From Cellvibrionales bacterium UBA1969 (lineage in GTDB: Bacteria > Pseudomonadota > Gammaproteobacteria > Pseudomonadales > UBA7434): a stretch of DNA of 13,956 nucleotides. The DNA is taken from contig DDDX01000025.1 of assembly GCA_002339085.1 (NCBI GenBank), positions 1-13,956 of the forward strand, given 5' to 3'. Shown here one piece after another: positions 7,225 to 13,482 of the stretch. The first letter of the stretch is position 1, and the number at the start of each line of letters is the position of its first letter. Both the position numbers and the translations under genes were made by a program. Below the pieces are notes generated by a model. It searched no databases. It saw only the letters and a program-made list of their open reading frames with translations, and was not told the origin of the DNA.

Positions 7225-7371
7225 AGCACTGAGATTTCTGAAGTTGAGCTCAATAAAAGCAAACGATACAATCAATTTTTATAGAATGACAGGTCAGCAA
7301 CGCTTAGGTGACGACAACCACTAGCTTTAGCAGCCCGATAAATGATCTTTTAGAATATAAAGCTCAGTGCT
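7225..7371. repeat. Imperfect inverted repeat bounding a 147-bp segment
   Basis: AGCACTGAGATTT (7225-7237) is matched at 12 of 13 positions by the complement of 7359-7371 (AAAGCTCAGTGCT). The right arm overlaps the stop codon of the metallophosphoesterase gene. The size and ends are reminiscent of a miniature inverted-repeat element, but I see no flanking target duplication. A match this long over a few hundred bases could occasionally arise by chance. Confidence 0.3.
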
Positions 7372-8095
7372 ATGGAGACCGATGCAGAGTGATTGGTGTC
7401 CACCGACTATCAAAGGCTTGCGTATTACGCCACACTTTACGTCCATCCGATCCGGCAATCGAATGATATTGGCCTTGTAAAATTACCTTATTTGGCGTGA
7501 AGTCAAATCCACTGACCATTTGCTCATCAACGTCAAGAATACTGACCCCTGAATAAAGCCCTTTCAATGTACCTGCATTAATAAGCTGGCAGTTTTCGAA
7601 ATCAATCAAGGTGCGAAAATGCATATGGCCATTGACCATAAATCGTGGTGCAGTCGAGCTATTTGACAGCAGCTGATCGAGCGACAACGATTGCTCAACG
7701 TTAGTCGTCGCCGTGCCAGGCCATACCTTGGCGAGGTCATCGCCTAGCACGCCGTGACAAAGCAATAGCTCACCGCAGGAAGTTGAAACTGATAACATTC
7801 TCGGCAACGCATCCAGAAATTGCAAACTACTGTCGCGAACTGCACTTCTTCGGTGGGCGTTTTTTACATGCCGCTTCTTATCGGTCAGCAACCACCTGTC
7901 GTGATTGCCCGCCACAGTTAACACACCATGATTAGCCAGCAAGTCGCAGGCGGCATTAATATCACCAAGACCATCAGCAATGTCGCCCGTACAAATGACT
8001 ATATCAACACCTTGCTTTTCAAACCAATCAATTGCCAATGAAAGTAAGACGTCTTCTGCATGAACATCACCGATAATACCGATCTTTTTATTCAA
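7370..8095 (-). CDS. Calcineurin-like metallophosphoesterase
   Basis: A 241-residue single-domain metallophosphoesterase. All five metal-binding blocks are present in order: GDVH (Asp10, His12), GDIAD (Asp38, Asp41), GNHD (Asn64, His65, Asp66), CHG (His114) and GHMH (His157, His159). The fold hydrolyses phosphomono- or diesters using two divalent metals. Members with this compact layout include nucleotide, cyclic nucleotide and diadenosine polyphosphate hydrolases. There is no signal peptide, so it is likely cytosolic. The first motif begins at residue 9, so the start must lie here. The codon is TTG at 8095, with a modest GAG about eight bases upstream, which suggests low expression. It is the last gene of the minus-strand run, 36 bp after the 5alpha-reductase-family gene. 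Its substrate cannot be told from sequence. Confidence 0.88.
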   Translation of the reverse strand: MNKKIGIIGDVHAEDVLLSLAIDWFEKQGVDIVICTGDIADGLGDINAACDLLANHGVLTVAGNHDRWLLTDKKRHVKNAHRRSAVRDSSLQFLDALPRMLSVSTSCGELLLCHGVLGDDLAKVWPGTATTNVEQSLSLDQLLSNSSTAPRFMVNGHMHFRTLIDFENCQLINAGTLKGLYSGVSILDVDEQMVSGFDFTPNKVILQGQYHSIAGSDGRKVWRNTQAFDSRWTPITLHRSP

Positions 8096-8131
8096 CCTAC
8101 TTTCTCTACATAAGGCCAGACAAATTTTTAT

Positions 8132-8932
8132 TTACATGATAAAGGGAATTAAAACCTTTCGGTCACTAGGGTAATCGCTGGGGAATTTTTCTAAATACCA
8201 CTGATGCACTTGAAAGGCCCGGGGGATTAAATTCGCCGCACTCACTGCAAGCACAAACAAAGCACCCAGTGACCATGTGGCAATGGCAAAACCGGTAAAG
8301 GATATTAACTCGGTAAAATAGCTAGGGTTACTCACATACTTAAATAAACCGCCTTCTGGAATGCGATATACTTTTTCACCCCGTTCCACCTCGTCCTTAC
8401 TACGTAAGTTCCGAATAATAGCATCTGAGTGAATATTCATAATATAACCAAAGCCATAAATCATAATCCCAATCAAAAATCTTGGGTCACTAAACCAATC
8501 ATGGGTAAAATGGTCACTTAAATGACTAATAAACACCGCATTCAAATACCCGTGCAAGGTGGTGACCAACCAACCCGTGCCGACAATCATTATACTAAAG
8601 GTGCCTTTAGCCCCCTTTGCAGCCCTGATTAAAAATGGAAAAATAAATCCACGGTTTCCGTAATGGATTAACCATATGCCTAAGAAGAATAACGGCACCA
8701 TCTCAAAACAATTATCGCCTTGGAAGTAAAAAAAGATGAAGCTCAATGTTGCCGGTAATTCCATAAGAAACCACCCTAATCTTGGCGATAAGCTCACTCC
8801 ATAATTATCAGATGAGAATCTTCCATAAGGCGCCTTTACAAATACAGCACCAATAACAATCAAGACAACGTAAACAAGCCCACACCATAGCGCAAGATTA
8901 TAAGTCTCATTACTAATTAACCAATCAACCAT
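8132..8932 (-). CDS. 3-oxo-5alpha-steroid 4-dehydrogenase (steroid 5alpha-reductase) family membrane protein
   Basis: A 266-residue polytopic inner-membrane protein with about six hydrophobic segments (near 16-33, 52-70, 77-99, 111-135, 150-168 and 205-230). Eukaryotic SRD5A1/2 are 254-259 residues. It carries the family signatures: WFLMELP (54-60), IHYGNRGF (89-96), NIHSDAIIRNLR (166-177), YRIPEGGLFKYVSNPSYFTE (189-208), and the C-terminal WYLEKF and DYPSDRKVLIPFI. Compared from memory with human SRD5A2, the catalytic Glu57 and Tyr91 correspond to Glu58 and Tyr91 here. Asn160/Asp164 correspond to Asn166/Asp170, while Gln56 is replaced by Met57. The family uses NADPH to reduce the delta-4 double bond of 3-ketosteroids, or related enones. 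AGGA precedes the ATG by seven bases. The gene is 34 bp after the FGE gene. Family is clear; steroid specificity is inferred. Confidence 0.9.
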   Translation of the reverse strand: MVDWLISNETYNLALWCGLVYVVLIVIGAVFVKAPYGRFSSDNYGVSLSPRLGWFLMELPATLSFIFFYFQGDNCFEMVPLFFLGIWLIHYGNRGFIFPFLIRAAKGAKGTFSIMIVGTGWLVTTLHGYLNAVFISHLSDHFTHDWFSDPRFLIGIMIYGFGYIMNIHSDAIIRNLRSKDEVERGEKVYRIPEGGLFKYVSNPSYFTELISFTGFAIATWSLGALFVLAVSAANLIPRAFQVHQWYLEKFPSDYPSDRKVLIPFIM

Positions 8933-8966
8933 TTAAAAGTCCTGACCTTCAATCTTCAAAAGCATG

Positions 8967-9947
8967 CTAATTAATAATTTTATTCGCCACAGTACGAAAA
9001 CCAATATGCGGTGAAGCTACAGTGACGTCTTGAGCCTGTCTAGCAGCAGGTCGATAGCGTTGGCAATAATTATCAGCACATAAAAAAGACCCGCCTTTTA
9101 AGGTTTTCACTATAACGCTAGGTTGTTGAGGATCGAAGCCATTTGCGCCGTAGTCCCTTTTTCTGTCTGGCCCATAAGGGGTGCTACTCCATTCCCAAAC
9201 ATTTCCTGTTGTGTCAAAAAGACCAAATCCATTAGGAGGATAACAACCAACTGGTGCGCTAGCTACAAATCCATCCTCCTTTAAGTTAACGTGAGGAAAA
9301 ATACCCTGCCAGGTATTAGCTTTTGGCTGGCCATCATGAGGCTTTTCATCGCCCCAAGAATAGATGGCGCCATCCAAACCTCCTCTAGCAGCAAACTCCC
9401 ATTCACGTTCTGTTGGTAAACGTCGACCTAGCCATTTGGCATATGCTTCAGCATCAGCATAAGTCAGTTGAACTACTGGGTGATTTTCCTTCCCAACAAT
9501 ATCTGAACCAGGTCCATAGGGGTGCCGCCAATTTGCATCAGGAATAAATTGCCACCATTGTGCTGGAGAACTAGGCGCATTATCTTCAGGTGGAATAAAT
9601 ACCATTGAGCCTGGAACTCGATATTTTTCTGGCAGATCAGGAAAATCCGCCTTTGATAAACCCTTTTCAGCATCAGTGATAAAACCAGTTTCACTTACAA
9701 ATTCCGCGAACTGAATATTAGTCACTTCATGAATATCGATATTAAACCCAACGACTGTAGCTCTAGCTGCCGGACTCTCATCTATATAAAAGCGATTATC
9801 TCCGAATTGAAACTCACCCCCTTTAATATCAACTTTTTTGCCAAACAACTCTACAGGCAGACAGGATTTAGGAGTCTGATCGGATTGACAAGATAAAAGA
9901 AAAGTTATTCCGAATATAAAAATCCCCTTTAAAAAATGATTTAGCAT
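8967..9947 (-). CDS. Lipoprotein formylglycine-generating enzyme (SUMF1/FGE family)
   Basis: A 326-residue SUMF1-family protein. The N-terminus is a lipoprotein signal: Lys7, hydrophobic 8-18 and lipobox LLSC with Cys20. Gln follows the Cys, so it is probably sent to the outer membrane facing the periplasm. The mature part has IKGGEFQFGD (41-50), DIHEVTNIQFAEFV (71-84), HPVVQLTYADAEAYAKWLGR, LPTEREWEFAARGG and FGLFDTTGNVWEW. GGSFLCADNYCQRYRPAAR (285-303) contains Cys290 and Cys295. These match the two copper-binding cysteines of aerobic FGE, which converts a Cys in CxPxR of sulfatases to formylglycine. Many SUMF1-fold proteins lack them, so true FGE activity is likely here. No sulfatase lies in the window. 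It is 29 bp after the VOC gene and 34 bp before the 5alpha-reductase-family gene. Confidence 0.9.
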   Translation of the reverse strand: MLNHFLKGIFIFGITFLLSCQSDQTPKSCLPVELFGKKVDIKGGEFQFGDNRFYIDESPAARATVVGFNIDIHEVTNIQFAEFVSETGFITDAEKGLSKADFPDLPEKYRVPGSMVFIPPEDNAPSSPAQWWQFIPDANWRHPYGPGSDIVGKENHPVVQLTYADAEAYAKWLGRRLPTEREWEFAARGGLDGAIYSWGDEKPHDGQPKANTWQGIFPHVNLKEDGFVASAPVGCYPPNGFGLFDTTGNVWEWSSTPYGPDRKRDYGANGFDPQQPSVIVKTLKGGSFLCADNYCQRYRPAARQAQDVTVASPHIGFRTVANKIIN

Positions 9948-9976
9948 TTCTCAATCCAAATAAATTAATTTGAAAA

Positions 9977-10513
9977 TTATAATTCAATCAAACGAAAAGG
10001 ATTACTTCCATCCCATTTTTCTGCTTCAAGCGAACTTCGCTCATAATCATCAAGAAAGTTTTGATCGTGGGGCATTAGCTCAATTGCTAAACCTGCCATA
10101 CCAGATGAACTCATATATACGTAGGCTAAATCAGGGGCAGGTAGAATGCGACCAACTTCATGCATGCCACGCTGTTGGCACTGTGCAATTGCCACGTCAA
10201 CATCAGGCACCATGTAAGCCACTTGTTGCAAAGCCTGTGCTTCAGTTCCACGCTGATAAAAATACTGGTAAGGAGAAGGGTTACTATCAAGCTGCTGAAT
10301 TAGTTCAATCTGTATTCCTTGGTGATAAGATAATCCTACACTCATTGAAATCGGGTTCTTCTTTCCCTCGTGGCAAGAAGTTACCTGTACGTTCTTATAT
10401 CCCCACCAGGGGCCAATGCCTAATTGCTTAACCCAACATTCCATCGCATCATCAAGGTCTCGAACTAGATATCCCCACTGTTTAATTGGTCCCAAAATTT
10501 TATCTATAAACAT
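9977..10513 (-). CDS. VOC (glyoxalase/bleomycin-resistance fold) family protein
   Basis: A 178-residue protein with two beta-alpha-beta-beta-beta modules typical of the vicinal oxygen chelate superfamily. Module 1 opens with KQWGYLVRDLDDAMECWVKQLGIGPW-type sequence (11-36) and ends IQIELIQQ (67-74). Module 2 opens LQQVAYMVPDVDVAIAQC (95-112) and ends LAIELMPH (142-149). The metal-ligand positions appear to be Gln12, Glu70, Gln97 and Glu145, so the usual histidines are glutamines. Relatives include methylmalonyl-CoA epimerase, glyoxalase I and ring-cleaving dioxygenases; this looks closest to the glyoxalase_4 group, substrate unknown. A TTG at 10528 would add five residues, but the ATG at 10513 has GAGG six bases upstream and is preferred. 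It lies 27 bp after the purA stop and is probably co-transcribed with it. Confidence 0.87.
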   Translation of the reverse strand: MFIDKILGPIKQWGYLVRDLDDAMECWVKQLGIGPWWGYKNVQVTSCHEGKKNPISMSVGLSYHQGIQIELIQQLDSNPSPYQYFYQRGTEAQALQQVAYMVPDVDVAIAQCQQRGMHEVGRILPAPDLAYVYMSSSGMAGLAIELMPHDQNFLDDYERSSLEAEKWDGSNPFRLIEL

Positions 10514-10519
10514 TGAAAA

Positions 10520-10523
10520 CCTC
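10520..10523 (-). promoter_or_regulatory. Shine-Dalgarno deciding the ATG start of the VOC gene
   Basis: GAGG on the minus strand lies six bases before the ATG at 10513. It falls inside the frame opened by the TTG at 10528, so the ATG is the better start. Confidence 0.65.
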
Positions 10524-10540
10524 GGCAAAAGTAAAACGAA

Positions 10541-11842
10541 TTAAATTGCTGAATAAATTAAATCATTCAAAACGATAGTTTCGTTTCTATCTGGGCCTGT
10601 GGAAATAATATCCACCCGCGTTTCAATTAAGTCTTCTAAGCGCCGAATATATTGCTTAGCTTCTATCGGTAACTCGTCAAACGACTGGGCACCGAACGTC
10701 GAGTCAGACCAGCCGGGCATGGTTTCATAAATAGGTTGTAGTTTTTCAAAGTAGTCGCTATCAACTTCAAACGGCATACGATTGCCTTTAGCATCTTCGT
10801 AGCCAACACAGATCTGCACCGCGTCTAAGCCGTCTAAAACATCAAGCTTGGTTAAGCAAATACCCGACACGCTATTAATTTGTACAGCCCGTCTGACCGC
10901 CACGGCATCGAACCAACCACAGCGTCGATCGCGGCCGGTAGTGGCGCCTACTTCATTGCCCTTCGTCGCTAAATGCCGGCCAATGTCATCGTATAGTTCG
11001 GTCGGAAAAGGCCCCGAGCCTACGCGAGTGGTGTAAGCCTTAGTAATGCCTAAGACATAATCTAAATACAGCGGCCCAACCCCGCTACCCGATGGCGCAC
11101 CGCCGGCAGTGGTATTGGACGAGGTCACATAAGGGTAAGTGCCATGATCAATATCGAGCAGTGAACCTTGCGCCCCTTCAAATAACACGGACTTCCCGTC
11201 GCGGCGATAGGCGTGCAATGTTTCGACCACGTCGTTCATCATCGGCATTAAGGTGGGCACCATGGCCAGCATATCTGCAATGGTTTTTTCTACATCGACC
11301 GGTTCAACTTGATAGTATTCACGGAGGGTAAAATTATGCAGGTCCATCACGGCGCGCACTTTCTCGGCAAATTGTTCAGGGTTACGCAAATCGCCCAAAC
11401 GCAGCCCGCGACGAGCCACTTTGTCTTCATAGGCTGGCCCGATACCACGACCGGTTGTGCCGATTTTCGCATTGCCGCGCTGGATTTCACGCGCTTGATC
11501 GAGCGCAATATGGTAAGGCAGTATCAATGGGCAAGAAGTGCTGAGTAATAATTTTTCAGCTACATTGACGCCCTGCTGTTCTAGACCGGCCATTTCTTTC
11601 AATAAGGCTTCGGGCGATAGCACCACCCCATTACCAATTAAGCAGGCAACACCGTCGTGTAAAATACCGGAAGGAATTAAATGCAGCACCGTTTTCTTGC
11701 CGTTAATCACTAAGGTATGGCCCGCATTGTGGCCGCCCTGAAACCGCACTACGGCATCAGCCTTGGCTGTAAGCAAATCAACGATTTTCCCTTTGCCTTC
11801 ATCTCCCCATTGGGTTCCCAAGACGACTATATTTTTATTCAT
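10541..11842 (-). CDS. purA: Adenylosuccinate synthetase
   Basis: A 433-residue enzyme joining IMP and aspartate with GTP to form adenylosuccinate, the first committed step from IMP to AMP, in the cytosol. E. coli PurA is 432 residues. The N-terminal GTQWGDEGKGKIVDLL (9-24) holds the catalytic Asp14. GGHNAGHT (36-43) holds His42, equivalent to E. coli Asp13 and His41. GTTGRGIGPAYEDKVAR, the TTAGGAPSGSGVGP loop, GATTGRDRRCGWFD and the C-terminal STGPDRNETI guanine-binding motif are all present. The gene is complete with no oddities. It lies 50 bp after hisZ in the conserved gammaproteobacterial order hflC - DUF2065 - hisZ - purA. Accessory genes follow closely, with no terminator visible between. 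Confidence 0.98.
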   Translation of the reverse strand: MNKNIVVLGTQWGDEGKGKIVDLLTAKADAVVRFQGGHNAGHTLVINGKKTVLHLIPSGILHDGVACLIGNGVVLSPEALLKEMAGLEQQGVNVAEKLLLSTSCPLILPYHIALDQAREIQRGNAKIGTTGRGIGPAYEDKVARRGLRLGDLRNPEQFAEKVRAVMDLHNFTLREYYQVEPVDVEKTIADMLAMVPTLMPMMNDVVETLHAYRRDGKSVLFEGAQGSLLDIDHGTYPYVTSSNTTAGGAPSGSGVGPLYLDYVLGITKAYTTRVGSGPFPTELYDDIGRHLATKGNEVGATTGRDRRCGWFDAVAVRRAVQINSVSGICLTKLDVLDGLDAVQICVGYEDAKGNRMPFEVDSDYFEKLQPIYETMPGWSDSTFGAQSFDELPIEAKQYIRRLEDLIETRVDIISTGPDRNETIVLNDLIYSAI

Positions 11843-11892
11843 ACTTGCTGATACCTACTACTAAAGAAAATTTATTAACCTATACCTGTGGA

Positions 11893-13137
11893 TTAAAGAA
11901 TTTCGACCTGCCATTGGCCGTCTCGGTTCACCAACTGTCGACCAGCTGGCTCAGCGCCTTGCTGACCATTAAAAATCACCACCTCGCCGGCTTGGCGCAA
12001 AGCGCTAACCGCCTGCCAGAGGCTAGCATCATCAGCAGCATTATTGGTATTTGGCGCGGCAATAATATCAGCAGCCTGCGCTGATAGGCCATTACCGGCT
12101 CGCGACTGAAGAAAGGCTAATAGAGCTTTTAAGTCAGCATTAAAGCCAGTAGCTGAACGCGCTGCACCAAACACTTGGCCGATATTATCGTATCGGCCGC
12201 CATTGGCTAAGGCTAAGCCGTTGCCGTCGGCATAGGCAGCAAAGACGAGGCCGGTATGGTATTCATAGCCGTGAATTTCAGCCAAATCAAAATATAGGAC
12301 AACCTTAGGAAAACGCGCCGATATGCATTCAGCGATTTGAGTCAGCTGATCAATAGCCGCATTTACTTGCAGGCCTAAGGCACCAAGCAAACTTTTTGCT
12401 TGAGCTAACACCTCGACACCACCACAAAGCGTGGGCAACTGCTGAAAAATCATCATTAAGTCTTGATCAATCGCCAAGTCGGCCAGCAGTAAGTTTAAGT
12501 CGGGCTGTGACTTGCGTTGAATCGCGGCAAATAAAGCCGTCGTATCATCGCTGTCGAGATCAGGCATAGCCTCAGCCAAGGCCGCTTTAATCGCCTGGTC
12601 AATCGCAACATGACCTAAGTCTATGGTTAATTGGTCTAACAAACCAAGCTCACCATTGGAGATAAAGCTGGCCTCAAGCACGGTTAATGTTTCAAGCATT
12701 AATGACACAACTTCAATATCAGCCGCAATACTTTGATCGCCGTATAATTCGGCGCCCACTTGAATCGGGCAGCGTGAGGCCATTAACGTTTTGGGCCGCG
12801 TGTGCAACACACTGCCGGCATAACACAGTCGCCTCACACCTTGGGTGTTAAGACTGTGGGCGTCAATTCGGGCTGTCTGCGGAGTGATGTCGGCGCGCAC
12901 CGCCATGGGCTTGCCGCTTAGTTGATCGGTGAGCCGGAAACTTTGCACTTCAACATCTTGGCCAGTACCGATTAAGAGTGAATCGGTAAACTCAATTAAT
13001 GGCGGTATGACTAGTTGATAACCCCAAAACTTAAAAAGATCGAGCACACTTCTGCGCGCTTGCTCAGCAATGGCCGCTCGCTCAGGTAATAACTCGTCCA
13101 CTCCTTCAGGAAGCATCCAACGATCGGCACTAGTCAT
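11893..13137 (-). CDS. hisZ: ATP phosphoribosyltransferase regulatory subunit
   Basis: A 414-residue paralogue of histidyl-tRNA synthetase. It lacks the anticodon-binding role and forms a complex with short-form HisG to catalyse and feedback-regulate the first step of histidine biosynthesis. Markers are the N-terminal DRWMLPEGVDELLPERA (5-21), the class II core FRLTDQLSGKPMAVRADITPQTARIDAH (67-94), the RLCYAGSVLHTRP segment, PIQVGAELYGD, and the later HGYEYHTGLVFAAY and GGRYDNIGQVFG. The RADITPQ form and the gene position next to purA favour HisZ over HisS, which would normally continue into an anticodon-binding domain. The short C-terminal segment ending in GQWQVEIL is the HisZ-type end. Its presence implies that the organism carries a short HisG elsewhere. 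Confidence 0.95.
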   Translation of the reverse strand: MTSADRWMLPEGVDELLPERAAIAEQARRSVLDLFKFWGYQLVIPPLIEFTDSLLIGTGQDVEVQSFRLTDQLSGKPMAVRADITPQTARIDAHSLNTQGVRRLCYAGSVLHTRPKTLMASRCPIQVGAELYGDQSIAADIEVVSLMLETLTVLEASFISNGELGLLDQLTIDLGHVAIDQAIKAALAEAMPDLDSDDTTALFAAIQRKSQPDLNLLLADLAIDQDLMMIFQQLPTLCGGVEVLAQAKSLLGALGLQVNAAIDQLTQIAECISARFPKVVLYFDLAEIHGYEYHTGLVFAAYADGNGLALANGGRYDNIGQVFGAARSATGFNADLKALLAFLQSRAGNGLSAQAADIIAAPNTNNAADDASLWQAVSALRQAGEVVIFNGQQGAEPAGRQLVNRDGQWQVEIL

Positions 13138-13193
13138 CTGGTCTATCTACCTTTAAGGTTAATCATTACGACGCAAATCAACCCTAGAACAGG

Positions 13194-13379
13194 TTAATTC
13201 AACACTAATAATAACACGACTCCGCTCAACATACTGGCCAAACCCATCCCGCGAATTTGCCCGTCGCTCAGGCTGTTTATAGTAACCAAGACACGGCGCC
13301 ATTGACTAGGCGCAATAAAAGGCAATATGCCCTCAATCACCAATACCAAAGACAATGCCAGCCATAAATGATAAGTCAT
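13194..13379 (-). CDS. DUF2065 (YjeT-like) small membrane protein
   Basis: A 61-residue protein with two membrane helices (about 4-22 and 45-60) joined by a short basic and polar loop. The pattern LWLALSLVLVIEGILPFIAPSQW..., the central SDGQIRGMG and the C-terminal hydrophobic end match the DUF2065/YjeT family. In E. coli this sits between hflC and purA. The function is unknown. Its conserved place beside hflKC suggests a link to the membrane protease regulators, but this is only context. AGGA stands seven bases before the ATG. The hflC terminator lies upstream, so this gene probably relies on its own promoter or on read-through. Confidence 0.92.
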   Translation of the reverse strand: MTYHLWLALSLVLVIEGILPFIAPSQWRRVLVTINSLSDGQIRGMGLASMLSGVVLLLVLN

Positions 13380-13427
13380 AAACGATCCTATTCACAATTC
13401 AGTAGGCCTAACAGACCCTTGGGACAC

Positions 13428-13460
13428 AAAAAAGCCGGGTTGGCAATTACCTTCCCGGCT
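13428..13460 (-). terminator. Intrinsic terminator after hflC
   Basis: Read on the minus strand, AGCCGGG (13454-13460) is followed by a 14-base loop, then CCCGGCT (13433-13439) and a T-run (to 13428). A further GG/CC pair inside the loop extends the stem past two mismatches. It begins 22 bases after the hflC stop. It should end or attenuate transcripts of the hfl genes ahead of DUF2065, hisZ and purA. Confidence 0.85.
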
Positions 13461-13482
13461 AGTAGTTAAGATCTAGGTCAAT

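Larger units (their letters stand above)
6770..7369. other. Long AT-rich intergenic region
   Basis: About 600 bp separate the aldehyde dehydrogenase start from the end of the metallophosphoesterase gene, both on the minus strand. It should contain the aldehyde dehydrogenase promoter, for which a candidate is listed. It also contains a short TTG-initiated frame with a strong ribosome site and an imperfect inverted repeat at 7225-7371, each described separately. I see no larger gene, no remnant of a known protein and no clear intrinsic terminator for the metallophosphoesterase operon. Confidence 0.65.

Noticed and set aside
7244..7253. Ten-base palindrome TTGAGCTCAA as a possible operator
   Set aside because: A single palindrome of this length occurs by chance, there is no second copy, and it is not next to a promoter.
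10848..11741. Several plus-strand frames opposite purA
   Set aside because: All are antisense shadows of an intact, highly conserved purA gene.
11893..13137. Histidyl-tRNA synthetase (hisS)
   Set aside because: The class II core is present, but the ADITPQ-type sequence, the short non-anticodon C-terminus and the position before purA identify HisZ.
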